A stretch of DNA of 64,000 bases from DASQPR01 sp963836785 (GCA_963836785.1 CAWIKW010000024.1:186001-250000); one strand, 5' to 3'; counted from the stretch's first letter, positions 25,623 through 38,253 are shown. Numbers and translations are program-made. Notes: generated from the letters alone by a model not told the origin.

Positions 25623-26678
25623 TCACACGTCGAGCGCTCGCTCGCCCCACTCGACCAGCAGGGCGAGCATCGGCCGCCACCGGTCGAGCAGCTCCACGAC
25701 CGAGCCGCCGACGTCGTAGGACGGGGAGCCGACGTCGCGACCGGCCGAGACGCTGCGTGCGATCGACGGTCCGAACGCCGCGTACTTGGCCGCTCCGGTG
25801 GCCCGCACCCCGCGCCGCACGATCGCCGGGGCGATCCCGGCGCCGGACGTGTCCAGGCCGGCTAGGTACCCGTCGACCGCGAGCTCGGCCACCTCGGCCA
25901 GCCGGTCGACCGGCACGAGCCCGTCCGCGACCGAGTCGACGATGAGGTTGCTGATGTCCTCGCCAATCGCCCCGTCGCCGATGAACGCCCAGTCGAGCAA
26001 CACCGGACCGTCGGCCGCGAGGATCAGGTTCATCGGCCAGACGTCCAGGTGCGCCAGCGTGCGCGGGCAACCGTCAGCGACGGCGAGCAGGGCATCGCGG
26101 TTCGCCGCCAACCGTGCGAGACCGGTCCGCAGGTCGGCCGGCCAGGCGTCTGCCAAGATCGGCGCGTCCCAGTCGGTGGGTGCGTGCAGCGGTCGCCGCG
26201 CGGCATACTGCCGCAGCCACCGCTTCGACAGCCATGGGTACGGTTTCGGCCGATCGGCCCACGAGCCCTGGGCGGCGCCGAGGCGCTCGCAGAACGCGCT
26301 CAGCTCGTCCGCCGTCCACGTGGCCCCCGGCTCGCCGGACACGTCCTCGAGCCACATCGCGACCGAGCCGTCCGGCCGGTCGACCGCGTCCAGGAGGCGC
26401 GGCCCGCGGAGGCCGGCGTCGGCGTACGCGGACGCGACGAGTCCGCTGCGATAGGCGAGTGGCTCGCGCTGCCAGTAGTTCCAGTGCGTCCGATCGTCGC
26501 TCGTGCCCCACACGAGCGTCGGGTCGTCCGTACCCGGCTGAGCGATCTTCAACACCCGCGGACCGGAGCCGCCCCGCACCCGCCAGATGCCCCCGGTCGC
26601 CGCGTTGGACCGGTTGTGGGTCAGTGTCTCGGACGTCTCGCCCAACGCCCGCAGGTCGGCCGGCACGTCATCGGACAT
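25623..26678 (-). CDS. phosphotransferase (APH-like kinase fold)
   Basis: 351 residues. VLKIAQPG holds the ATP lysine; catalytic loop TLAHLDVWPMNLI and metal loop VLLDWAFIG are those of aminoglycoside or choline kinase-like enzymes. A resistance role is not supported by anything nearby; many actinobacterial members are of unknown substrate. Convergent with aroQ and divergent from efp. Confidence 0.85.
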   Translation of the reverse strand: MSDDVPADLRALGETSETLTHNRSNAATGGIWRVRGGSGPRVLKIAQPGTDDPTLVWGTSDDRTHWNYWQREPLAYRSGLVASAYADAGLRGPRLLDAVDRPDGSVAMWLEDVSGEPGATWTADELSAFCERLGAAQGSWADRPKPYPWLSKRWLRQYAARRPLHAPTDWDAPILADAWPADLRTGLARLAANRDALLAVADGCPRTLAHLDVWPMNLILAADGPVLLDWAFIGDGAIGEDISNLIVDSVADGLVPVDRLAEVAELAVDGYLAGLDTSGAGIAPAIVRRGVRATGAAKYAAFGPSIARSVSAGRDVGSPSYDVGGSVVELLDRWRPMLALLVEWGERALDV

Positions 26679-26784
26679 CCGGCCACCCTATCCGGGTCGG
26701 GCCCGCAACCGCGCTGAGGTGGATCGGCGCGTTCGCCGGTAGACTTGCCGGGTCATTCACGCGTAACGAAGATCAAGGCAGGTC

Positions 26785-27342
26785 ATGGCCACCACGAACG
26801 ACCTCAAGAACGGGCTCGTGCTCAACCTCGACGGCGACCTCTGGACCGTCGTCGAGTTCCAGCACGTCAAGCCCGGCAAGGGCGGCGCCTTCGTGCGCAC
26901 GACCCTGAAGAACGTCCTGTCCGGGAAGGTGGTCGACCGGACATTCAACGCCGGTACGAAGGTGGAGACGGCGAGCGTCGACAAGCGGACGATGCAGTAC
27001 CTCTACGCCGACGGCGACGACTACGTGTTCATGGACTTGTCGAGCTACGACCAGATTCCGGTGCCGTCGGCCACCGTCGGCGACGCGGCGAAGTACATGC
27101 TGCCCGAGGCCGAGGTGACGGTCGCCACCCATGAGGGTGTGCCGCTCTACGTCGAGATGCCGACGAGCGTGTTCCTCGAGGTGACCTACACCGAGCCGGG
27201 CCTGCAGGGCGACCGGTCGACCGGTGGCACGAAGCCGGCCACGGTCGAGACCGGCGCGCAGATCGCGGTTCCGCTGTTCATCACGACCGGCGAAAAGATC
27301 AAGGTCGACACGCGCGACGGCCGCTACCTCGGCCGTTCCTGA
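26785..27342 (+). CDS. efp: translation elongation factor P
   Basis: 185 residues with KOW-like N-domain and two OB domains. It relieves ribosome stalling at proline stretches, which are plentiful here. The tip loop HVKPGKGGAFVR contains the modifiable lysine (K32 position); no epmA or earP type modification gene is in the window. Followed by an 18-bp repeat array and nusB. Confidence 0.97.
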   Translation: MATTNDLKNGLVLNLDGDLWTVVEFQHVKPGKGGAFVRTTLKNVLSGKVVDRTFNAGTKVETASVDKRTMQYLYADGDDYVFMDLSSYDQIPVPSATVGDAAKYMLPEAEVTVATHEGVPLYVEMPTSVFLEVTYTEPGLQGDRSTGGTKPATVETGAQIAVPLFITTGEKIKVDTRDGRYLGRS

Positions 27343-27344
27343 TG

Positions 27345-27434
27345 TCGGCTGAGTGTTTGATCGCGGCTCAGCGTTTGATGGCGGCTCAGTGTTTGATGGC
27401 GGCTCAGCGTTTGATGGCGGCCGGCCGGCCGATG
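27345..27434 (+). repeat. 18-bp minisatellite between efp and nusB, with open frame
   Basis: Five 18-bp units, the central three GCGGCTCAGYGTTTGATG, alternating C/T at one site. Read from TTG 27357 they form a 32-codon frame (MIAAQRLMAAQCL pattern) that ends at 27455, overlapping the nusB GTG at 27448. Translation is not proven. Confidence 0.75.
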
Positions 27435-27447
27435 GCTGCTGATCTTT

Positions 27448-27882
27448 GTGGCTGAGGGTCCGAAGACGCCCATGCCGGCGCGTCGCAAGGCACGTAAACG
27501 GGCACTCGACGTCCTCTACGAGGCGGACCTGCGCGGCGACGACATCCGTACGGTGCTGGCCAAGGTCCTCGGCCGCATCGAGCAGCCGCCGCCCGGGCAC
27601 CTGCCGTACGCGGTCTCGCTGGTCGAGGGCGTGGCCGATCACGTCGACCGGATCGACGAGCTGATCGCCAGCTATGCCGAGGGCTGGACGCTGGACCGGA
27701 TGCCGGTCGTGGACCGCAACCTCGCCCGCATCGCGGTGTACGAGCTGCTCTACGTCGACGAGATCGACGACCCGGTCGCGATCACCGAAGCGGTGGAGTT
27801 GGCGCGGCAGTTGTCGACCGACGATTCGCCGCGCTTCCTGAACGGAATGCTCGGCCGGATCGCCGAATACACCACCCACTGA
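27448..27882 (+). CDS. nusB: transcription antitermination factor NusB
   Basis: 144 residues from GTG 27448, or 136 from ATG 27472. All-helical: ARRKARKRALDVLYEADLRG, LVEGVADHVDRIDELI, DRMPVVDRNLARIAVYELL and DDPVAITEAVELA. Binds boxA RNA with NusE in the rRNA antitermination complex. Usual place after efp. Confidence 0.95.
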   Translation: MAEGPKTPMPARRKARKRALDVLYEADLRGDDIRTVLAKVLGRIEQPPPGHLPYAVSLVEGVADHVDRIDELIASYAEGWTLDRMPVVDRNLARIAVYELLYVDEIDDPVAITEAVELARQLSTDDSPRFLNGMLGRIAEYTTH

Positions 27883-28656
27883 GCGTTGTCGGGTTGCGCT
27901 TGGGGCCTTGGGCAACTTGCCTTGGGGCCTTGGGGCAGCCCGACCCGACTTGACTGAGAAGAGCGTTTTTAGGTCTGCGTCGGGTCGGGCTGCCCCAAGG
28001 CCCGACGTGGTCGCACTGGGACCGCACGCACTGCTTAAAGATCTCTCGCAGTGATCGTGATACCCACAGAGCAACCGTGACACGGCGGCCCAAGGCGAGC
28101 GCTCGCTTGGACCGCGGTGCCGCAGCCGCTCGGCCCGTATCACGTAACCGCGAAAGCCCTAACCCGCCGGGCGGCAGGTGCGCGCCCACCATGAGGGCCG
28201 GGGGAGCCCGACCCACGCCCTGCTCCTTCTGCGCCCGCTCGTTCTGCGCGCGCTCGTCCAAGATCCCCGCAACTTCAATGAACTCGCCCGGTCCGAGCGC
28301 CGCGGACCGGGCAACTTCCAGGAAGTTGCCCAGACCGGGAGGCGGCCCCATCGCGATCTAGGAATCGTGACCCGCCCATAGGCGCTCCAGAATTCCAAGA
28401 TCGCGGTGCGCCAACCAGATCTTGGTGCCGTCGCGGTGCCGGAGCCCCGCCGATGCACCAAGATCGCCCGACCGGCCCCGCATCACGTAACCGTTCCCGG
28501 CTCCACGTAACCGCGAAAGCCCTAACCCGCCGCCGTCGGCATGTGCGCGCCCACTACGAGGGCCGGGGGAGCCCGACCCCACGCAGACCTAAAAACGCAC
28601 TTCCAAGTCAAGTGGGATCGGGCTCCCCCGGCCCTAAAGCTGAACCCCGACGGACC
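27883..28656. repeat. 774-nt non-coding block of hairpin repeats
   Basis: No supportable gene. It holds: a perfect 25-bp inverted repeat (27925-27949 with 27979-28003, 29-nt loop); a second element (28559-28581 with 28613-28635, 22/23 paired, 31-nt loop) whose loop is the reverse complement of the first loop (16 identical bases, then 10/13); a truncated third arm at about 28193-28216; and a direct repeat of about 78 nt (28141-28216 and 28504-28581, nearly 90 percent alike by eye). Smaller hairpins lie at 28309-28331 (GGGCAACTTCC palindrome) and 28395-28425 (CCAAGATC arms). Confidence 0.75.
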
Positions 28657-29142
28657 TCAGTTGAACATCGACCGCACATCGGTCACGAGGACACCGCGCT
28701 CGTTGAGGCGCTCGACCAGCATCGCCGGCGAGAAGTCGTACACGATGGCGAGCGCGCGCAGATCGTCGGCCCGGATCGACAGCACGCGGCCGTTGTAGTC
28801 GCCGCGCTGCTGTTGGATCGCGCGGGCGTACTTCGCCACGAACAGCAGGTCCTCGTCGCCCTGGTCGTAGAGCTTCTCGAGATCCAGCACGATCTTGCCG
28901 GCGGCCTCGTGCCGCACACCGCTGCCCTCGGGCAGGAGTTCGGCGACGGGCACGCGGTAAAAGTCGGCCAGCTCGGCGAGCCGGGACACGGTCACCGCAC
29001 GGTCGCCGCGCTCGTACGAGCCGACGACGACCGCCTTCCAGCGCCCGTTGGACTTCTCCTCGACACCCTGCAGGGACAGTCCCTGCTGCTGGCGGATGGA
29101 GCGTAGGCGCGAACCCAGCGACTTCGCGTAATCAGACGGCAT
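28657..29142 (-). CDS. bldD: developmental master regulator BldD
   Basis: 161 residues from ATG 29142. N-terminal HTH: YAKSLGSRLRSIRQQQGLS, EKSNGRWKAVVVGSYERGDR and AVTVSRLAELADFY, very close to Streptomyces BldD. The C-terminal domain has the cyclic di-GMP signature RGD-X8-RXXDD (RGDYNGRVLSIRADD). A c-di-GMP tetramer dimerises BldD to repress sporulation genes. The GGDEF-like protein at 52833 makes this signalling link of local interest. Divergent from pyrR. Confidence 0.95.
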   Translation of the reverse strand: MPSDYAKSLGSRLRSIRQQQGLSLQGVEEKSNGRWKAVVVGSYERGDRAVTVSRLAELADFYRVPVAELLPEGSGVRHEAAGKIVLDLEKLYDQGDEDLLFVAKYARAIQQQRGDYNGRVLSIRADDLRALAIVYDFSPAMLVERLNERGVLVTDVRSMFN

Positions 29143-29212
29143 TTTCGAACCACTCCCAGTCACCGGCCCGCAGGCACTCCCCAGCGATCGCTACGGAGCG
29201 TGACCGTAGTAC

Positions 29213-29247
29213 CCGTAGCTGCACGTGGTCAAGTGTTGCAGCTACGG
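29213..29247. promoter_or_regulatory. 11-bp inverted repeat upstream of bldD
   Basis: CCGTAGCTGCA (29213-29223) and its exact complement TGCAGCTACGG (29237-29247), 13-nt spacer. It lies in the bldD-pyrR gap, 71-105 nt from the bldD start; a protein-binding site for bldD control is likely. Confidence 0.6.
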
Positions 29248-29510
29248 CAGTCCGGGATGCAAGCGAGGTGACATACCCGTGCCGGTCCCGTTTCGCCGAG
29301 TGATGCCCCGCTGACGGAGGAGTGACAACGGAACCGCCCCACTGTCCGACCGCTGCCTGATTGGAACAAACGCCCGAAACGTGGCACGCCGCCACGCGTA
29401 CGGCCGGCCCGATACGGCGACCGAGCGCGGCGGACGCTCAGCGTGTCGCCCCGGCGTGCCTGATAAGCTGCCGTCCGGCACCGGCGCTCCGCCACGAGCG
29501 GCGGCCGAAT

Positions 29511-29557
29511 GCCCTCGACGTCCTTTAACGACCCGTCCCGTGAGGCGGGGAAGGAGG
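29511..29557 (+). promoter_or_regulatory. PyrR-binding leader element of the pyr operon
   Basis: TTTAACGACCCGTCC, GTGAGGC and GGGGAAGGAGG directly precede the pyrR start. The folded TCCCGTGAGG loop is a variant of the PyrR-binding loop, and the stem includes the ribosome site (AAGGAGG). In mycobacteria this element lets PyrR-UMP block translation initiation; the same is likely here. Confidence 0.7.
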
Positions 29558-29563
29558 TCTGCT

Positions 29564-30163
29564 GTGGCGTACCCACAGACGACTAAGACGATCTTGACGG
29601 CCGCGGACATCTCCCGGACCGTCGATCGCATCGCCCACCAGATCCTGGAAAAGACCGAAGGCGCGCGCGACGCGGTCCTGCTCGGCATCCCGACCCGCGG
29701 ATTCCCGCTGGCTCGACGGTTGGCCGGGCGCATCGCGACATTCGAAGACGTGTCGATACCGGTCGGTGTGCTCGATGTCACTCTCTACCGTGACGACCTG
29801 CGCATGCGCGCCGCACGCGCGATCGGCAAAACGCAGATACCGCCGGCCGGGATCGACGGCCGCCTGGTCATCCTCGTCGATGACGTGCTGTTCTCCGGCC
29901 GTACCGTGCGCGCCGCCCTGGACGCCCTGGGCGACCTCGGCCGCCCGCGCGCTGTCCAACTCGCCGTGCTCGTCGACCGCGGCCACCGCGAACTCCCGAT
30001 CCGGGCCGACTACGTCGGCAAGAACATCCCCACATCGCTCACCGAATCGGTGCGGGTCCGCCTGTCCGAGACCGACGGCGCCGACGAGGTCCAGCTCTAT
30101 CCGGGTACGGACACCAGCCCGGCTCCGGCGACCGGAGCGGCCGAGCGGAGGGTCGTGGCATGA
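29564..30163 (+). CDS. pyrR: bifunctional pyr operon regulator / uracil phosphoribosyltransferase
   Basis: 199 residues, GTG 29564 after AAGGAGG. The PRPP-binding block LVILVDDVLFSGRTVRAAL and the loop GIPTRGFPLARRLA identify PyrR. It senses UMP/PRPP and controls the operon through the leader element just upstream. C-terminal tail is Pro/Ala/Thr-rich. Overlaps pyrB by 4 nt. Confidence 0.95.
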   Translation: MAYPQTTKTILTAADISRTVDRIAHQILEKTEGARDAVLLGIPTRGFPLARRLAGRIATFEDVSIPVGVLDVTLYRDDLRMRAARAIGKTQIPPAGIDGRLVILVDDVLFSGRTVRAALDALGDLGRPRAVQLAVLVDRGHRELPIRADYVGKNIPTSLTESVRVRLSETDGADEVQLYPGTDTSPAPATGAAERRVVA

Positions 30164-31082
30164 TCGCCCATCTGTTGTCCGCCGCCGATCTCGACGCGGC
30201 GACCGCGACCCAGGTGCTCGACACCGCGGGCGAAATGGCGGGTGTCGCCGACCGTGAGGTGAAGAAGCTCCCGACGCTGCGCGGCCGTACGGTCGTCAAC
30301 CTCTTCTACGAAGACTCGACCCGGACGCGTACGTCCTTCGAGGTGGCCGCGAAGCGGCTGTCCGCCGACGTGATCAACTTTTCGGCCAAGGGGTCGAGCG
30401 TGTCGAAGGGCGAGAGCCTCAAGGACACCGCGCTCACTTTGCAAGCGATGGGCGCCGACGCCGTCGTGATCCGGCACAGGCCTCAGGTGCGCCGCACCGC
30501 CTGGCGAGATGGATCGACGGCAGCGTCATCAACGCCGGTGACGGCACCCACGAACACCCGACCCAGGCGCTGCTCGACGCCTACACGATGCGCTCGCGGC
30601 TCGGCCGGCTGGCCGGCCTGCACGTGGTGATCGTGGGCGACGTCCTGCACAGCCGGGTCGCCCGGTCGAACGTGCACCTGCTGCACACGCTCGGGGCCAA
30701 GGTCACGCTCGTCGCGCCGCCGACGCTCCTGCCGGTCGGCGTCGGCTCCTGGCCCGCCGCGGTGTCCTACGACCTCGACTCGGCCCTGTCCGACGCGGAC
30801 GTCGTGATGATGCTGCGCGTCCAGCGGGAGCGCCTCTCGGGTGGCGGCCGGGACTCGTTCTTCCCGTCGGATCGGGAGTATTCGCGCCGGTACGGACTCG
30901 ACGACGCGCGCCTGCGCCGGATGCCCGCGCACGCGATCGTCATGCATCCCGGCCCGATGAACCGCGGCGTCGAGATCACCGCCGAGGTCGCCGACTCGGC
31001 CCGTTCCACGATCGTCGAGCAGGTGGGCAACGGCGTGTCCGTCCGCATGGCCGTGCTGTATCTGATGCTCGGGGGGTTGTGA
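30160..31082 (+). CDS. pyrB: aspartate carbamoyltransferase, one frameshift
   Basis: Catalytic subunit: condenses carbamoyl phosphate with aspartate. N-terminal half (30160 to about 30480) has NLFYEDSTRTRTSFE, the carbamoyl-phosphate loop, and SSVSKGESLKDT. The frame breaks near 30478: adding one G to cacaggcctc gives HRASGAPHRLARWIDG in phase with the rest. The second half has INAGDGTHEHPTQALLD, VGDVLHSRVARSN, and MHPGPMNRGVEI. As an early gene of an essential-type operon a real break is unlikely; a shortened G run from sequencing is my preferred reading. Confidence 0.9.
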
Positions 31083-32467
31083 ACGTGGCATACCTGATCA
31101 AGAACGTGTCGATTCTCGGCGGCGAGCCGACCGACATGCTGGTGCGCGACGGCGTCATCGCGGCGGTGGGTGCGCTCGCCGGCGACGCGCTGGCGGGCAT
31201 CGACGACGGGCCGAGCAATGACGACGGACCGGGCGAAGCGGCCGAGGCACTCGAAGTTGTCGAGGTCGTCGACGCGACCGGGCTCGTCGCGCTGCCGGGA
31301 CTCGTCGACCTCCATACGCACCTGCGCGAACCGGGCCGCGAGGATGCCGAGACGGTCCTGTCCGGCTCGCGGGCGGCGGCTCTCGGCGGCTATACGGCGG
31401 TGTGCGCGATGGCGAACACGTCGCCGGTCGCGGACACGGCCGGCGTCGTCGAGCAGGTCTACCGGCTCGGGCGCGAAGCGGGCCTGGTCGACGTACAGCC
31501 GATCGGCGCCGTGACCGTCGGGCTGGCCGGCGAGGCGCTGGCCGAGCTCGGCACGATGGCGACCTCGGCGGCCCGCGTGCGGATCTTCTCCGACGACGGC
31601 CACTGCGTGTCCGATCCACAGCTCATGCGGCGGGCGCTCGAATATGTGACCGCGTTCGACGGCGTGATCGCGCAGCACGCGGAGGAGCCGCGGCTGACGG
31701 CCGGCGCGCAGATGCACGAAGGGGAGGTGTCGGCGCGCCTGGGCCTCGCCGGCTGGCCGGCGGTCGCCGAGGAGGCGATCATCGCCCGCGACGCGCTGCT
31801 CGCCGGCCACGTCGGCGCGCGCCTGCACATCTGCCACGTGTCGACGGCCGGCTCCGTCGAGATCATCCGGTGGGCGAAGGCACGCGGCATCCGGATCACC
31901 GCCGAGGTCACGCCACACCACCTGCTGCTCACCGACGAACTTGTCGCCGGCGACGGCGGGCTCACCGCGTACGACCCGGTGTTCAAGGTGAACCCGCCGC
32001 TGCGGACGAAGGCCGATGTCGAGGCGCTGCGCGCGGCACTGATCGAGGGCGTGATCGACGTCGTCGCGACCGACCACGCGCCGCACGCCACCGAGGACAA
32101 GGAATGCGAATGGGCGTACGCACGCCCGGGCATGCTCGGCCTCGAAACGGCGCTGTCGGTCGTCGCGGATACGTGCATGGGCGATGGTGGACTCGACTGG
32201 GACGGCGTCGCCGACCGGATGTCGCGTGCGCCGTCCCGGATCGCCGGCCTGGCCGACCACGGCCACGACCCGGCGGTGGGGGCACCGGCGACGTTCACTC
32301 TGGTCGACCCGGCCGCGTCCCGCACGGTCGATCCGACAACGCTCGCGAGCAAGAGCCGCAACACGCCGTACGCCGGGATGGGGTTGCCAGTTCGCGTGGT
32401 GGCGACGTTCCTGCGGGGCGTACCCACGGTCCTCGATGGTGCCCTGGCGACGCGGCGCCGGAGGTGA
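31079..32467 (+). CDS. pyrC: dihydroorotase
   Basis: 462 residues from GTG 31079 (GTGA overlaps the pyrB stop). Cyclises carbamoyl aspartate to dihydroorotate. Zinc motif HTHLREPG near residue 80, FSDDGH region, THICHVSTAG-type His block (LHICHVSTAG) and ATDHAPHATEDK. It carries a short acidic insertion (about 36-60, DDGPSNDDGPGEAAEA) absent in most class I enzymes. The strong ribosome site of carA lies at its 3' end. Confidence 0.95.
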   Translation: MNVAYLIKNVSILGGEPTDMLVRDGVIAAVGALAGDALAGIDDGPSNDDGPGEAAEALEVVEVVDATGLVALPGLVDLHTHLREPGREDAETVLSGSRAAALGGYTAVCAMANTSPVADTAGVVEQVYRLGREAGLVDVQPIGAVTVGLAGEALAELGTMATSAARVRIFSDDGHCVSDPQLMRRALEYVTAFDGVIAQHAEEPRLTAGAQMHEGEVSARLGLAGWPAVAEEAIIARDALLAGHVGARLHICHVSTAGSVEIIRWAKARGIRITAEVTPHHLLLTDELVAGDGGLTAYDPVFKVNPPLRTKADVEALRAALIEGVIDVVATDHAPHATEDKECEWAYARPGMLGLETALSVVADTCMGDGGLDWDGVADRMSRAPSRIAGLADHGHDPAVGAPATFTLVDPAASRTVDPTTLASKSRNTPYAGMGLPVRVVATFLRGVPTVLDGALATRRRR

Positions 32468-32471
32468 CCTC

Positions 32472-33673
32472 TTGAGCGCACAGCGACATGCGCCTCGCGG
32501 CTGCGCTACGCATCGACGCACGGCGGCGATGCTGGTCCTGGAGGACGGCCGGACATTTCACGGCGAGGCGTACGGCAGTGTCGGCGAGACGTTCGGCGAG
32601 GCGGTGTTCACCACCGGGATGACCGGCTACCAGGAGACGCTGACCGACCCGTCCTACCATCGGCAGGTGGTCGTGCAGACCGCGCCGCACATCGGGAACA
32701 CCGGCGTCAACGGCGAGGACGACGAGTCGAGGAGGATCTGGGTCAGCGGCTACGTGGTCCGCGACCCGGCGCGCCGCCCGTCGAACTGGCGGGCCACCGG
32801 AACTCTCTCCGACCGGCTCGCGGCCGAGGGCATCGTCGGCATCAGCGGTATCGACACCCGGGCGTTGACCCGGCACCTGCGCGAACGCGGCGCGATGCGC
32901 GTGGGTGTGTCCAGTGTCGAGCGCGATCCGGTGGCACTGCGCGAACGCGTGCTCGCATCGCCCGCGATGGTCGGCGCGGACCTGTCGGCCGAGGTGTCGA
33001 CCACCACCCGTTACACGGTCGAGGCGATGGGCGAGCATCGCTTCACGGTCGCGGCGCTCGACCTCGGCATCAAACGCAACGTCGCGCGGCGGCTGGCCGA
33101 GCGCGGTGTCACCACGCACATCATGCCGGTCTCGTCGACGATCGACGATCTGCTCGCGGTGTCGCCCGACGCCGTGTTCTTCTCGCCCGGCCCGGGCGAC
33201 CCGGCCACCGCGGACCATCCCGTCGCGCTTGCCCAGGCCGTCATGCACCGGCGGATCCCGCTGTTCGGCATCTGCTTCGGCAGCCAGATCCTCGGCCGGG
33301 CGCTGGGCTTCGGCACGTACAAGCTCGGCTACGGCCACCGAGGCATCAACCAGCCGGTGATGGATCGGGTGACCGGCAAGGTCGAGGTCACGTCGCACAA
33401 CCACGGGTTCGCCGTCGACGCGCCGAGTGACCGACCGGTCCAGACGCCGTTCGGTGAGGTCGAGGTCTCTCACGTGTGCCTGAACGACGGCGTGGTCGAG
33501 GGCTTGCGGGCGCGCGACGTCCCGGCGTTCACGGTGCAATACCACCCCGAGGCGGCGGCCGGCCCGCACGACGCGGACTACCTGTTCGATCGGTTCGTCG
33601 AGCTCATCGGCGATCCGTCGCCGTCGCCGTCACCGTCCCCGACCATCGACACCCGCTACCGGGGAGCCGCCTG

Positions 33674-33674
<1 letters not shown>
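32472..33674 (+). CDS. carA: carbamoyl-phosphate synthase small subunit
   Basis: 400 residues from TTG 32472, chosen because GGAGGTGA ends 6 nt before it (inside the pyrC end); ATG 32529 lacks a site and would give 381 residues. Glutamine amidotransferase: LFGICFGSQILGRALG has the nucleophile Cys, and HNHGFAVD and QYHPEAAAGPHD the catalytic His-Glu. Last codons encode PSPSPSPS (6-bp repeat). It touches carB (TGATG). Confidence 0.95.
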
Positions 33675-37042
<3,368 letters not shown>

Positions 37043-37076
37043 CCGCGTCGCGATCCACGAACGGGGCCGCCGTGTG

Positions 37077-38135
37077 ATGTACGAACGGCTGGTCCGCCCC
37101 ATGCTGTTTCGGCTCGGTCATGGCGATGCCGAGGCCGCACACGAGATCACGCTGCGGTGGCTCGCCCGTACCGCGAAATCGCCGGCGGCGCTGCGAGCGC
37201 TGGCGGCCGTGAGCCGCGCTGGCAGTGGCGGGCCGCGGACCGTGTTCGGCGTGCGCTTCCCGAATCCGGTCGGCCTCGCCGCGGGCATGGACAAGGACGG
37301 CCGCGCATTGGCCGCGTGGCCCGCGCTCGGGTTCGGGTTCGTCGAAGTCGGTACGGTGACCGCGCACGCCCAGCCGGGCAACGACCGGCCGCGGCTGTTC
37401 CGCCTACCGGCGAGCGGTGCCGCGATCAACCGGATGGGCTTCAACAACGCGGGCGCGGCCGCTCTGGCGGCCCGACTGGACGCGACCGGCCCGCTGCCGG
37501 TGCCGCTTGGCATCAGTCTGGGCAAGTCGAAGGTGGCGCCGCTGGCCGACGCGGTCGACGACTACGTGGCGTCGATGCGAGCGCTGGGTGGGCACGGCGA
37601 CTACCTGGCCGTCAACGTCAGCTCGCCGAACACTCCGGGCCTTCGTACCCTTCAGGACGCCGCCCATCTGCGTGACCTGCTCGCCGCGTTGCAGGGCGAA
37701 CTCGCCGGCGTGAAGCCGCTGCTGGTCAAGGTCGCCCCCGACCTGACCGACGAGGCGCTCGGCGAGCTGCTCGCGGTGTGCGTCGAGCACGGTGTCGCCG
37801 GTGTGATCGCGACGAACACGACGCTGGCCCGCACCGGGATCGCCGCCGGTGACAACGACCTCGCGACGCAGTCCGGCGGACTGTCCGGCCGACCACTCGC
37901 CGAGCGCGCTCGCGCGGTCGTCGCGTTCGTGACGCGCGAGACCGGGGGAGCGCTACCGGTCATCGGCGTCGGCGGCATCACGAGCGCCGACGACGCGGAG
38001 CGTTTGGTCGACGCCGGCGCCAGTCTGGTGCAGATCTACACCGGCCTGATCTTTCGTGGGCCCGGCCTGGTCCACGAAATCAACCGCCAGCTCGCCCGCC
38101 GTCCGACCGTGGGCATCGGCGCCCCGGTGTCATGA
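37077..38135 (+). CDS. pyrD: dihydroorotate dehydrogenase, class 2
   Basis: 352 residues. The N-terminal amphipathic helix pair (MYERLVRPMLFRLGHGDAE) is the membrane-binding part of class 2 enzymes that pass electrons to quinone. FMN and catalytic blocks: NPVGLAAGMDKDG, NVSSPNTPGLR (base Ser) and IGVGGITSADDA. GTG 37074 could also be used. Lies 34 nt after carB. Confidence 0.95.
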   Translation: MYERLVRPMLFRLGHGDAEAAHEITLRWLARTAKSPAALRALAAVSRAGSGGPRTVFGVRFPNPVGLAAGMDKDGRALAAWPALGFGFVEVGTVTAHAQPGNDRPRLFRLPASGAAINRMGFNNAGAAALAARLDATGPLPVPLGISLGKSKVAPLADAVDDYVASMRALGGHGDYLAVNVSSPNTPGLRTLQDAAHLRDLLAALQGELAGVKPLLVKVAPDLTDEALGELLAVCVEHGVAGVIATNTTLARTGIAAGDNDLATQSGGLSGRPLAERARAVVAFVTRETGGALPVIGVGGITSADDAERLVDAGASLVQIYTGLIFRGPGLVHEINRQLARRPTVGIGAPVS

Positions 38136-38253
38136 CGGGCCGTGCGGAGAGTCGCGAAGGCGGCCGCCCTCTGGGCGGTCGCGCGCGCGGCGGCTCGCGG
38201 CTGGCGTCGCTTCTGGAATCCCGGCCTGTTGGTGTACAGGAGAGGAACAAGAG

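Noticed and set aside
25623..26678. Aminoglycoside resistance gene
   Set aside because: APH fold alone does not indicate resistance; no resistance context and divergent sequence.
30160..31082. Programmed frameshift in pyrB
   Set aside because: No slippery heptamer or following pseudoknot; the run is consistent with a lost G.
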